A stretch of 64,000 bases of DNA. It comes from Palsa-1447 sp964509885. Lineage in GTDB: Bacteria > Verrucomicrobiota > Verrucomicrobiia > Opitutales > Opitutaceae. Numbering within the stretch: the stretch's first letter is position 1; each line of letters starts with the position of its first letter. Shown here piece by piece: positions 1 to 7,442 of this stretch. The position numbers were made by a program, and so were the translations under genes. Below the pieces are notes generated by a model. That model ran no database searches. It was given only the letters and a program-made list of their open reading frames with translations, and had not been told where the DNA came from. Where the stretch lies: contig CAZDZL010000011.1 in NCBI GenBank assembly GCA_964509885.1, positions 1 through 64,000 on the forward strand, read 5' to 3'.

Positions 1-54
1 GTCTTAACCACGCCGCCAGCGTTCATTCTGAGCCAGGATCAAACTCTCCGAAAA
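1..54 (-). rRNA. rrs: 16S ribosomal RNA, 5' end only (runs off the left edge)
   Basis: The reverse complement reads through the universal bacterial 5' motif AGAGTTTGATCCTGGCTCAG and continues with AACGCTGGCGGCGTGG, which is diagnostic of small-subunit rRNA. The mature 5' end is placed near position 54 by analogy with E. coli, where nine bases precede AGTTTGATC. That end is approximate. The bases GGCGTGGTTAAGAC fit Verrucomicrobiota, but about 50 bases cannot give a firm placement. The gene is transcribed leftward out of the window. Confidence 0.95.
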
Positions 55-187
55 AGAGAGTTCAAACCTAGTGATTCGTTTGAACTACTAACTTGATGCC
101 GACCGGAGCCGGCATCTTTTTATAATTTTGATTGGGGGTCCCAATCAATCGCACAAAGTAAATTTCAAAGAGCCTCCCCGTAGGGGA
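55..187 (-). promoter_or_regulatory. 16S rRNA leader with boxB/boxA-like antitermination site and hairpins
   Basis: Read on the minus strand, the order is as follows. A short hairpin TCCCC-TAC-GGGGA (187-175) comes first. It is followed at once by GCTCTTTGAAATTT (173-160), close to the rrn boxA consensus TGCTCTTTAACAA. Then come a perfect 9-bp stem with a 3-nt loop (148-128), a 7-bp stem (116-95) and another 7-bp stem (84-61). A hairpin just before boxA is the boxB-boxA layout that recruits NusB/NusE to rRNA transcripts. The stems nearer 16S may take part in pre-rRNA processing. On the plus strand the 95-116 stem is followed by five T, so it could also act as a terminator in that direction. 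Confidence 0.6.
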
Positions 188-895
188 AAGATTTCCAGCA
201 AGAACTTCTGCGTTTCCTCCGTCAACACCTATTCCAGAATTTCAAAATAAATCCTGGCCGAGGACCAGCTGCTTGCGGCCTTGATTCGTCTCACCGCCCG
301 GCTTTCACCGGCAGCCCAAGAATCGAAGGGAGGGCGGAACATGAGACTCTTCGGGGGTTCTTCAAGGTCTATTTTTGGCTCAAAAGTCACAATTCCTTAA
401 GTGACTCTTAATTAGCATCTTGGTATTTACATTTTGCGCAAAATAAATGGCCCGGCCCAGGCCGATTCCGGGGGCGCCGGAGGGCCGGCCCGCCGGGACC
501 CGAAAACGTATTCACACGGGCACTACACCAGGCCCGCCCGGGCGCCGGGGAGGGCCGAAGGGGGCCCTCCCTCGGGGTCCCCTTTCGCCCTGCCTCCCCT
601 GCGGAGCCGCGCGGCCGCGGCGGGTGGGGATCCGTGGTCCGCCGAGGCCCAGGGGAGCGCCGGGCTCGAGAACAACCTCACGAAACCTCCCGACACGCGA
701 CCGGGCGAACGTCCAGGCTTGCCCTGCAGCTGCTCCGCACCCAGGGTAGGCCCGCTTGGGACGCCCCAGAGGGGGCAGGGAAAATCGAATGGAAATTAAA
801 ATTCCTCATTCGTGAAATAAGGCGAAAATGCCCAAAAAAACCCTAAAATCTCACGAAAAATGGCCGATTTTGGCCTATTTTTGCCCAAATTCTCA
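188..895. other. Long intergenic region with a GC-rich core between AT-rich flanks
   Basis: About 700 bases without a credible protein gene. 360-447 is AT-rich and holds an inverted repeat (385-390/401-406) and a perfect 14-bp palindrome ATTTTGCGCAAAAT (431-444). 448-783 is strongly GC-rich, with at least one strong hairpin (9-bp arms, 548-556/563-571, 6-nt loop). 784-895 is AT-rich again, with a weak hairpin (856-882) ending in a T run. The rRNA promoter should lie in the AT-rich part near 360-447 or in 784-895, but I could not find a convincing -35/-10 pair for it. The GC-rich block might be a long rRNA leader or a separate structured RNA. No known RNA family was recognised. Confidence 0.4.
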
Positions 896-918
896 TTAAC
901 GCATATAACTGGCGTTAA
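896..918. promoter_or_regulatory. Inverted repeat upstream of the accB promoter (possible operator)
   Basis: TTAACGC (896-902) and GCGTTAA (912-918) form perfect 7-bp arms around a 9-nt AT-rich spacer. The repeat sits about 30 bases upstream of the proposed -35 element of accBC. The symmetry suits a dimeric repressor or activator. The binding protein is unknown. Confidence 0.35.
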
Positions 919-948
919 ATGAAAATATGCTTGTTGACCTTACTCGTT

Positions 949-977
949 TTGAACGATGGAACGTCCAGTCCTACTAA
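949..977 (+). promoter_or_regulatory. Candidate sigma70-type promoter for accBC
   Basis: TTGAAC (949-954) and TACTAA (972-977) are separated by exactly 17 bases and lie about 38 bases upstream of the accB start codon. An upstream TTGACC at 934-939 has no acceptable -10 partner at 16-18 bases. Inference from hexamers only. Confidence 0.4.
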
Positions 978-1014
978 CAGACAATGCGTCCAGCATTTTC
1001 AATGAAGGGTACTT

Positions 1015-1506
1015 TTGGACCTTAAACAAATAAAACAGATCATAGACCTGATGAAGCGCTCCGAGCTCACCGAGTTCGCGGTGGAGGAGGAGGGCTTCAA
1101 GCTTAAGATCCGGCGGGGCTCGAACGGCCTGCCGATCGTCTCGACCGGCCGGGCGTCCAACCCGCCCTTCATCCCGGCCGACTCGAACTCGGTGCCGCCG
1201 ATGCCGGTGCCGGCGTCGATCCAGTCGACCCTGCCCGGGGCGCCCGTCGTGGCCGAGGAGCCCGGCATCGTCTATGTGAAGTCGCCCATGGTCGGCACCT
1301 TCTACCGCTCCCCCTCGCCCGAGAGTAAGCCGTTCGTCGATGTCGGCTCCAAGATAGAGGATAACTCGTTGGTCTGCATCATTGAGGCGATGAAGATCAT
1401 GAACGAGATCCAGGCGGAGGTTAAGGGCACCGTCGTCGAGATGCTGGTCGAGAACGGCCAGCCGGTCGAATACGGCCAACGCCTTTTCAAGCTGAGGCAG
1501 GGCTGA
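1015..1506 (+). CDS. accB: Biotin carboxyl carrier protein of acetyl-CoA carboxylase
   Basis: 163 residues. The protein carries the biotin that shuttles carboxyl groups between biotin carboxylase and carboxyltransferase in the first step of fatty acid synthesis. The N-terminus MDLKQIKQIIDLM matches the AccB dimerisation helix. A Pro/Ala-rich linker (about 40-80) follows, then the biotinyl domain with EAMKIMNE, the biotin acceptor being Lys127. The start is TTG: no in-frame ATG lies nearby, and AAGGG at 1005-1009 is well placed as ribosome binding site. A nearby ATG at 1002 is out of frame. The TTG may lower expression. accC follows after 71 bases, the usual accBC operon. Length is normal for the family. 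Confidence 0.95.
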   Translation: MDLKQIKQIIDLMKRSELTEFAVEEEGFKLKIRRGSNGLPIVSTGRASNPPFIPADSNSVPPMPVPASIQSTLPGAPVVAEEPGIVYVKSPMVGTFYRSPSPESKPFVDVGSKIEDNSLVCIIEAMKIMNEIQAEVKGTVVEMLVENGQPVEYGQRLFKLRQG

Positions 1507-1577
1507 CCACGAGCCTCACCACCGGCCCGGCCTGTACAGGAATCCCTCCTGGCGCGGGCAGGCCATTGTCGACCTAG

Positions 1578-2942
1578 ATGATCCAAAAAATTCTCATCGC
1601 CAACCGCGGCGAAATCGCCCTCCGCATCGTCCGCGCCTGCCGCGAGCTGGGCATCAAGACCCTCGCGGTCTACTCAGAGGCCGACGTCCAGTCGCTGCAC
1701 GTCCAGCTGGCCGACGAGGCGATCTGCATCGGGGGCCCCAAGAGCGCCGACAGCTACCTGCGGGCGGACCGGATCATCAGCGCGGCCGAGATCGCGGACG
1801 TCGACGCCATCCATCCGGGCTACGGCTTCCTTTCGGAGAACGCCAAGTTCGCGGAGCAGTGCGAATCCTGCAACATCAAGTTCATCGGCCCCAAGTCGAA
1901 GTCCATCAAGCTGATGGGCGACAAGGCGGTCGCCAAGGAGACGGTGCGGAAGGCCCACGTGGTCACGGTTCCGGGAAGCGACGGGCCCGTGGAGTCCGAG
2001 GGCGAGGCCGTGAAGGCGGCGCGCTCGATCGGGTACCCCGTCATCATCAAGGCTGTGGCCGGCGGCGGCGGGCGTGGGATGAGGATCGCCCACAACGACG
2101 TCTCCTTCGCCAAGGAATTCCACGTCGCCCGGAACGAGGCCGAGAAGGCGTTCGGCGACGGCCGGGTCTACATCGAGAAGTACATCGAGCGGCCGCGGCA
2201 CATCGAGTTCCAGATCCTGGCCGACAGCCACGGCAAGGTGATCCACCTCGGCGAGAGGGACTGCTCCGTGCAGAGGCGCCACCAGAAGCTTATCGAGGAG
2301 GCTCCGTCGCCTTTCCTGACGCCGGACCTGCGCAAGAAGATGGGCAAGGCCGCGGTGCGCGCGGCCGAGGCGGCCGAGTACGAGAACGCGGGGACGATCG
2401 AGTTCCTCGTCGATGCCAAGGGCAACTTCTACTTCATCGAGATGAACACGCGGATCCAGGTCGAGCATCCCGTCACCGAGGAGGTGACCGGGATCGACCT
2501 CATCAAGCAGCAGATCCACATCGCCAACGGCCAGAAGCTGGAGTTCGACCAGGGCGACATCAAGTTCGAGAAGCACGCGATCGAGTGCCGGATCAACGCG
2601 GAGGACCCGGCCCGCAACTTCGCGCCCTCGCCGGGGACGATCGGCCTCTACTACTCGCCGGGCGGGCACGGCGTGCGGGTGGACAGCCACGTCTACAGCG
2701 GCTACGTGATCCCCCCCTACTACGACTCGATGATCGGCAAGCTGATCTGCTTCGGCTCGACCCGGAAGGTCGCGCTGGAGCGCGCCTACAGGGCGCTCAG
2801 CGAATACCTCGTGCGCGGCATCAAGACGACGATCCCGCTGCACCGGGCGATCATGGCAGACCCGCTGTTCATCGAGGGCAAGGCGACGACGGCCTACATG
2901 GAGGAGTTCCTGACCCGGACGACTCCGGAGTTGTTCTCCTGA
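1578..2942 (+). CDS. accC: Biotin carboxylase subunit of acetyl-CoA carboxylase
   Basis: 454 residues, normal length. It uses ATP and bicarbonate to carboxylate the biotin on AccB. The N-terminus MIQKILIANRGEIALRI is canonical. GYGFLSENA lies in the N-terminal domain, the ATP-grasp glycine-rich loop is GGGGRGMR, and HQKLIEEAPSP follows. The Mg/bicarbonate loop FIEMNTRIQVEHPVTE carries the Glu, Asn and Arg that are catalytic in E. coli AccC. No accA or accD lies in the window, so the carboxyltransferase is encoded elsewhere. The gene converges on prmA with only four bases between stop codons and no visible terminator. Confidence 0.97.
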   Translation: MIQKILIANRGEIALRIVRACRELGIKTLAVYSEADVQSLHVQLADEAICIGGPKSADSYLRADRIISAAEIADVDAIHPGYGFLSENAKFAEQCESCNIKFIGPKSKSIKLMGDKAVAKETVRKAHVVTVPGSDGPVESEGEAVKAARSIGYPVIIKAVAGGGGRGMRIAHNDVSFAKEFHVARNEAEKAFGDGRVYIEKYIERPRHIEFQILADSHGKVIHLGERDCSVQRRHQKLIEEAPSPFLTPDLRKKMGKAAVRAAEAAEYENAGTIEFLVDAKGNFYFIEMNTRIQVEHPVTEEVTGIDLIKQQIHIANGQKLEFDQGDIKFEKHAIECRINAEDPARNFAPSPGTIGLYYSPGGHGVRVDSHVYSGYVIPPYYDSMIGKLICFGSTRKVALERAYRALSEYLVRGIKTTIPLHRAIMADPLFIEGKATTAYMEEFLTRTTPELFS

Positions 2943-2946
2943 GGCG

Positions 2947-3837
2947 CTAGGCGACCGGGCGGCGCAGGCCGAGGTCGCACCATTCCCCGAGGCCCCTCGA
3001 GTCCACCGCCCATGCGGTCGCGACCGGGGCGAACGCGTCCCAGACCGAGTCCACCTCCGAGGCGAGGATCCCGCTCATGGCGAGGAGGCCCCCCGGGGCG
3101 ACGGCCGCCGCGAGTGCGGCGGCATGCCGGATGAGGATGTCGGCCTGGATATTCGCAAGGACGACGCCCGCCTTGCGCTTGCCGAGGCCCTCGGGCAGGC
3201 CCGCGACCCTGAACCTCGCGGCGCTGTGCAGCCCGTTCAGCTCGGCGTTCTCGATGCTGACGCGGATCGCCTCGGGGTCGTTGTCGAAGCCGCGGACGTC
3301 CCTGAACCCGAGGAGGGACGCGGACAGGGCCAGGATCCCCGAGCCGCACCCGGCGTCGATGACAGGCAGGTCCGCGGCGGTGCGCCCGCCGGCGAGCCCG
3401 GCCTCGAAGGCCACGAGCCTCTCGATGCAGAGCCGGGTCGTCTCGTGGTTGCCCGTGCCGAACGCCATGCCGGGATCGAGCCAGAGCACGGAGTGCCCCT
3501 GGGGCAGGCGGAAGGTGTCCCTGTCCCAGACGGGAACCCAGTGGAGCCGCCCGAAGGCCCAGGCCTTGAAGTGCTCGCGGTAGCTGTTCTTCCAGTCCGC
3601 GTCCGGCAGGCGACGCGGCCGGGCGTCCTGCGCCGGCGGGGACGGCAGGACGGCCCTGAGCTCGAGCCACCGGGCCCTCGCCTCGGCCTCGCCCTGGAAT
3701 ATCCCGACGATCCACGCCCTCTTCGCGACCGCGTCCTCGAGGAGGGACCAGCCGTCGACGCCCAGCTCAAGGAGCGCGAGGTCGGTGGCCTCGGCGGCTT
3801 CGGCCGCGATCTCGACCCGTGTCTCCCAGAGCTCCAT
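2947..3837 (-). CDS. prmA: Ribosomal protein L11 methyltransferase
   Basis: 296 residues, last gene of the minus-strand manA-to-prmA operon. PrmA trimethylates ribosomal protein L11 using S-adenosylmethionine. The family block DPGMAFGTGNHETT is at 121-134, the SAM loop DAGCGSGIL at 161-169, and an acidic ribose-binding stretch FDNDPEA at about 184-190. The usual NxLAN catalytic-loop motif reads NIQAD (229-233), so the second Asn is replaced by Asp. This could alter specificity, and a related small-molecule or protein methyltransferase cannot be excluded. The N-terminal L11-binding domain (1-100) is divergent. Four bases separate it from purN upstream, so translation is probably coupled. Confidence 0.85.
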   Translation of the reverse strand: MELWETRVEIAAEAAEATDLALLELGVDGWSLLEDAVAKRAWIVGIFQGEAEARARWLELRAVLPSPPAQDARPRRLPDADWKNSYREHFKAWAFGRLHWVPVWDRDTFRLPQGHSVLWLDPGMAFGTGNHETTRLCIERLVAFEAGLAGGRTAADLPVIDAGCGSGILALSASLLGFRDVRGFDNDPEAIRVSIENAELNGLHSAARFRVAGLPEGLGKRKAGVVLANIQADILIRHAAALAAAVAPGGLLAMSGILASEVDSVWDAFAPVATAWAVDSRGLGEWCDLGLRRPVA

Positions 3838-3841
3838 CGCG

Positions 3842-4420
3842 TCAGGCCCGGGTCAGGCTCATCCGCGCGATCACCGCGGGAAGGAGGGCGTGCTCCGCCG
3901 CGTGCACCTTGGCCGCGAGGGAGTCGTGCGTCTCGCCGGCGTCGATCGGCACCTCGGCCCGGCCCAGGATCGGGCCGGCGTCGACCTGCGCCGTCACGTG
4001 GTGCACGGTGCACCCGGTGACCCTTGCGCCGGCGCGAAGCGCCTGGCCGATGGCGTCCAGGCCCGGGAAGAGGGGGAGCAGGCTCGGGTGAAGGTTGATG
4101 ATCCGCCCTGCGAAGGCGCCCAGGAAGCCGGGCTTGAGGACGCGCATGAACCCGGCCAGGACGACCAGGTCGGGGCTCGACCCCGAGACGGCGGCGATGA
4201 ACCTCGCCTCGCCCTCGCCCTCGAGCTTGGTCTTGAACGGCGCGGGATCGACGTAGCGGGCGGGGACGCCGAACCGGGGTCCGAGCTCCAGGATGCCCGC
4301 CCCGGCGACGTCCGAGAAGAGGGCCACGACGTGCGCGCGGCCGAGCCGGCCGGCCCGCTGGGCGAGGAGGATCGCCTCGGCATTGGAGCCGCGGCCGGAG
4401 CCGAGGACGACGATGCGCAT
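3842..4420 (-). CDS. purN: Phosphoribosylglycinamide formyltransferase
   Basis: 192 residues. It transfers a formyl group from 10-formyltetrahydrofolate to glycinamide ribonucleotide in purine synthesis. The phosphate loop GSGRGSN is at 7-13. NLHPSLLP supplies the catalytic Asn109 and His111, and VDAGP the catalytic Asp147, all matching E. coli PurN. It sits between rfaE2 (19 bases upstream) and prmA (4 bases downstream) in a tight operon. No other purine genes lie nearby, so the grouping is probably for co-expression rather than pathway clustering. Confidence 0.93.
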   Translation of the reverse strand: MRIVVLGSGRGSNAEAILLAQRAGRLGRAHVVALFSDVAGAGILELGPRFGVPARYVDPAPFKTKLEGEGEARFIAAVSGSSPDLVVLAGFMRVLKPGFLGAFAGRIINLHPSLLPLFPGLDAIGQALRAGARVTGCTVHHVTAQVDAGPILGRAEVPIDAGETHDSLAAKVHAAEHALLPAVIARMSLTRA

Positions 4421-4439
4421 GCGGGCGTCGGTTGGGCCC

Positions 4440-4961
4440 TCAGATGGAGCCCGCGGACGTGATGCGCTGCACGAGCTTCGTCGTGCTGAACCCGCGCAGG
4501 AAGGGAAGGAAGACGATCTTCGAGCCGGCCGCCTCGAGGGCGGCCCGCTCGCCGGGGTCCAGGGTGGCGAGCGTGTAGTCGCCCGCCTTCGTGTAGACGT
4601 CGGGCCTGAGCGCCTTGATCTCGCGCGTGAGGCGCTTGCCGCGGAAGATCACGACGCCGTCGACCGAGCGAAGCTGCGCGAGCGTGTAGGCGCGCGAGCG
4701 CTCGTCCATGATGGGGCGTGTCGGTCCCTTCAGCCTCCTGACGCTCGCGTCGGCGTTGAGGGCGACGAAGAGCTTGCCCTTGCTGCCCGCGAGCCCGCGG
4801 GCAGCCTCGAGGTAGGACGCATGCCCCGGGTGGAGGAGGTCGAAGACGCCGTTCGTGAGGACGAAGGTGCCGCCGCTGCGGGCGAGCCTCTTGCGGACGG
4901 CGACCGCGCGCCTGAGCGACAGGAGCCGGGGGTTCGAGGCGATGACGGCGGGGGCGGCCAC
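4440..4961 (-). CDS. rfaE2: D-glycero-beta-D-manno-heptose 1-phosphate adenylyltransferase (stand-alone RfaE2)
   Basis: 173 residues. Only the nucleotidyltransferase domain of bifunctional HldE is present, as in organisms that split the kinase and adenylyltransferase. TNGVFDLLHPGH (36-47) contains the HxGH motif (44-47) of this superfamily, and GFSTTKLV near the C-terminus is typical of RfaE2. The product ADP-heptose feeds lipopolysaccharide core synthesis, so the cell very likely makes a heptose-containing outer membrane. The kinase partner HldA is not in the window. The gene starts one base after the dnaJ stop codon. A related glycerol-3-phosphate cytidylyltransferase is a less likely alternative. 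Confidence 0.85.
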   Translation of the reverse strand: MAAPAVIASNPRLLSLRRAVAVRKRLARSGGTFVLTNGVFDLLHPGHASYLEAARGLAGSKGKLFVALNADASVRRLKGPTRPIMDERSRAYTLAQLRSVDGVVIFRGKRLTREIKALRPDVYTKAGDYTLATLDPGERAALEAAGSKIVFLPFLRGFSTTKLVQRITSAGSI

Positions 4962-4962
4962 G

Positions 4963-6108
4963 TCAGAAGAACTTCTTGGCCTTCTCGAAGAACTTCCTCG
5001 ACGTCGGCTCCTGGGCGTCGCCGCTGATCCTCGCGAAGTCCTCCAGAATCTTGCGCTGCTCGGACGAGAGCGACGCCGGGACCTCGACGTGGACGCGGAT
5101 CAGCTCGTCCCCGTGGCGGCCGCCGCGCAGGGACGGCATCCCGCGGTCGCGCAGGCGGAATGTCGTGCCGCTCTGGGTCCCCGCCGGTATCTTGAGGCTC
5201 GCCTTGCCCGTGAGCGTCGGCACCTCGATCGACCCGCCGAGCGTCGCCAGCGTGAACTTGATCGGGATTTCGCAGAAGAGGTCGTCCCCCTGGCGCTCGA
5301 AGAGCTCGTGCTCCTTGACGGACAGGACGATGTAGAGGTCGCCGGGCGTGCCGCCGGCGGCCGCGGCCTCGCCGTTGCCGGCCGAGCGCAGGCGCGAGCC
5401 CGTGTCCACGCCGGGGGGGATCTTGACGTTCAGCTTGGTCGTCTTGGCCACGCGGCCCTCGCCGCGGCAGACCGCGCACGGCTTCTCGATCTTGACGCCC
5501 GATCCCCCGCACGTGGGGCAGGTCTGCGTGAAGACGATGATCCCGCCCGAGCGGCGGACCTGGCCGGCGCCGCGGCACGTGGGGCACGTGACGCGCTTCG
5601 TGCCGGGCTCGGCGCCCGACCCGTGGCAGTGCTCGCAGCTGACGAGCTTGCGGAAGGAGATCTCCTTCTCGACGCCCTTCGCGGCCTCCTCGAGCGTGAT
5701 CTCTAGGTCGTAGCGCAGGTCGGAGCCGTCGCGGCCCGACTCGGCGCCGCCCCCTCCCCCGAACATCTCGTCAAAGATCCCGCCCCCGCCGCCGCCGCCG
5801 CGCTGGCCGAAGACCTCGCGGAAGATGTCGTACGGGTCGTGGAAGCCGCCGGCGCCGCCGGACGGGCCCCGGGCGCCCGGGCCCTGGAACGCGGCGTGCC
5901 CGAAGCGGTCGTAGGCGGCCCGCTTCTCGGGGTCCTTCAGGGCCTCGTAGGCCTCCGACACCTTCTTGAACATCTCCTCCGACTCCTTGTTGCCGGGGTT
6001 CTTGTCGGGATGGTACTGGACCGCCTTCTTTCGGTAGGCTTTCTTGAGCTCCTCCTCGGTCGCCTTCTTGGTGACTCCGAGAAGGTCGTAGTAGTCCTCC
6101 TTGGCCAT
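4963..6108 (-). CDS. dnaJ: Chaperone protein DnaJ
   Basis: 381 residues, full length. J domain with HPD at 33-35, then a Gly/Phe-rich region (about 72-128, including a run of glycines). The zinc domain has all four CxxCxGxG repeats (Cys pairs 158/161, 175/178, 197/200, 211/214), followed by the C-terminal substrate-binding domains. DnaJ delivers unfolded clients to DnaK and stimulates its ATPase. grpE lies three bases upstream, but dnaK is absent from the window. No CIRCE-type repeat (TTAGCACTC...GAGTGCTAA) is visible upstream of the operon. Confidence 0.97.
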   Translation of the reverse strand: MAKEDYYDLLGVTKKATEEELKKAYRKKAVQYHPDKNPGNKESEEMFKKVSEAYEALKDPEKRAAYDRFGHAAFQGPGARGPSGGAGGFHDPYDIFREVFGQRGGGGGGGIFDEMFGGGGGAESGRDGSDLRYDLEITLEEAAKGVEKEISFRKLVSCEHCHGSGAEPGTKRVTCPTCRGAGQVRRSGGIIVFTQTCPTCGGSGVKIEKPCAVCRGEGRVAKTTKLNVKIPPGVDTGSRLRSAGNGEAAAAGGTPGDLYIVLSVKEHELFERQGDDLFCEIPIKFTLATLGGSIEVPTLTGKASLKIPAGTQSGTTFRLRDRGMPSLRGGRHGDELIRVHVEVPASLSSEQRKILEDFARISGDAQEPTSRKFFEKAKKFF

Positions 6109-6111
6109 GCG

Positions 6112-6663
6112 TCAGCGTGCCGGCTCCTCTGCCGGTTTGCCGCTTGAGACCACCACGGAGGCGGGGCGAAGCAGGCGCCCGTTGAGGGTGTAGCCCGTGC
6201 GCACGACCGAGAGGACATGCTCGGCCTTCACGTCGGCGCTCGCCTGGTGCGAGAGCGCCTCGTGCTGGTGGGGGTCGAAGGGCTGGCCCGCCGGGTTGAT
6301 CTCCTTCAGGCCGTGCGCGGCGAGCGCCCCCTTGAGCTGCTGCTGCACGAGCTCGACGCCGCCCGCCAGCGACTTCAGGTCGGCCTTCGGCTGGCGCGCC
6401 GCGGCGAGCCCGAGGCCGAGGTTGTCGAGCGCGGGAAGGAGGTCCTCCAGCAGGCGCGATGCGGAGTAGAGGCGCAGCTCCTCCTTCTCCCTCACGGTCC
6501 TGCGGCGGAAGTTCTCCAGGTCGGCGACCGCGCGCAGGTAGCGGTCGTGGTTCTCCGCGGCCTCCCTCTTCGCGGCGGCGAGCGCGTCGGCGGCCGCCGG
6601 CGCGGCCTGGGCCGGGTCGGCGAGCGGGTTCTCCCTGGCGTCCTCTGTTTCTGGGCTGGTCAT
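6112..6663 (-). CDS. grpE: Nucleotide exchange factor GrpE
   Basis: 183 residues. GrpE releases ADP from DnaK. An acidic, Ala-rich disordered N-terminus (1-30) is followed by the long coiled coil containing NHDRYLRAVADLENFRRRT. The C-terminal beta domain ends with YTLNGRLLRPASVVVS, the conserved GrpE tail. Length and layout are normal. It lies between an AsmA-like membrane protein gene (17 bases upstream) and dnaJ (3 bases downstream), so the chaperone pair is co-transcribed with sugar and lipid-related genes. Confidence 0.95.
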   Translation of the reverse strand: MTSPETEDARENPLADPAQAAPAAADALAAAKREAAENHDRYLRAVADLENFRRRTVREKEELRLYSASRLLEDLLPALDNLGLGLAAARQPKADLKSLAGGVELVQQQLKGALAAHGLKEINPAGQPFDPHQHEALSHQASADVKAEHVLSVVRTGYTLNGRLLRPASVVVSSGKPAEEPAR

Positions 6664-6680
6664 GGCAAGCCCCCAATCAA

Positions 6681-7442
6681 CTACGGCTTCTTCGATTGAT
6701 CAAGTTTGTCGAGAGCCCCCTTCAAAGTTTCCCCCGTCTTCTGTATTGCGTCCTTGAGGCCCGTCCCCACCTGGGCGACGCCGCCCACGGCGAGCGCCAG
6801 CGCCTGCCCGAACTCGCCCGGCAAGAGCCGGGCGATGTCGTGGTGGAGGCCGAAGGAATGCAGCGCCTTGACGACCTCGGGCACGAGGAGCTGCTTCGGG
6901 TCTCTCACGTCCGTGTAGCTCTGGTCGATGTTGAGCGTGTACACCTTCTTGTCCTCCTTCGAGCCCGAGAAGTCGTCGATGCACAGCTCCCCGAGGCGGA
7001 CGCGCAGCCTCCTGACGAGGTAGTCCCTGTGCCTCCCGGCGGGGGCCGCCGCCCCGCCGCGGGACACCGCGGTGTAGAAGTCGCCCGCGTTCGTCGTCCC
7101 GTCGTGCTGGCGGATGATCTCGATCCTCTCCGTGTCCACGTCGAGCTCGTCGATCACGACGTGCTCCGAGAACATCCAAGAGAACACGTTCACCTCGGCG
7201 TGGAGCTCGCGCAGCTCCACGAACTCCGGCGAGGGGAACCCCGCCGGGTTCATCGCGGACAGGCCCCTGACAACCACGCTTCCCGTGAACGGATTCACCT
7301 TCAGGACCGAGACGCGATAGTCGAAGCCGGTGGCCCCCCGGAGCTCGCGCCGGACGATTGCGGGCAGGAAGAAGATCCACGCGAGCGACATGAGGAGCGC
7401 GAGCGCGCCCAGGCCGAGGCCCACCCTGGCCAAGACCCTCAA
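6681..7442 (-). CDS. Membrane-anchored AsmA-like protein of unknown function
   Basis: 253 residues. One N-terminal membrane segment (about 8-29) is followed by a soluble, probably periplasmic part with alternating beta-type stretches: FDYRVSVLKVNPFTGSVVV, then VIDELDVDTERIEII. Phrases of the form 'VNPFTGSVVVRGL' and 'VDTERIEI' are typical of the DUF748/AsmA group linked to outer-membrane lipid homeostasis. I infer membership from pattern, not alignment. The TTG at 7442 is taken as start because it overlaps the manA stop codon by four bases (TTGA) and precedes the membrane helix. A GTG a few codons downstream is possible. The C-terminus is rich in Lys/Asp and not membrane-spanning. Confidence 0.6.
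   Translation of the reverse strand: MRVLARVGLGLGALALLMSLAWIFFLPAIVRRELRGATGFDYRVSVLKVNPFTGSVVVRGLSAMNPAGFPSPEFVELRELHAEVNVFSWMFSEHVVIDELDVDTERIEIIRQHDGTTNAGDFYTAVSRGGAAAPAGRHRDYLVRRLRVRLGELCIDDFSGSKEDKKVYTLNIDQSYTDVRDPKQLLVPEVVKALHSFGLHHDIARLLPGEFGQALALAVGGVAQVGTGLKDAIQKTGETLKGALDKLDQSKKP

Noticed and set aside
434..846. Three overlapping open frames in the GC-rich intergenic block
   Set aside because: They differ only by reading frame, are Pro/Arg/Gly-rich with no domains, lack ribosome binding sites, and stay open because GC-rich DNA has few stop codons.
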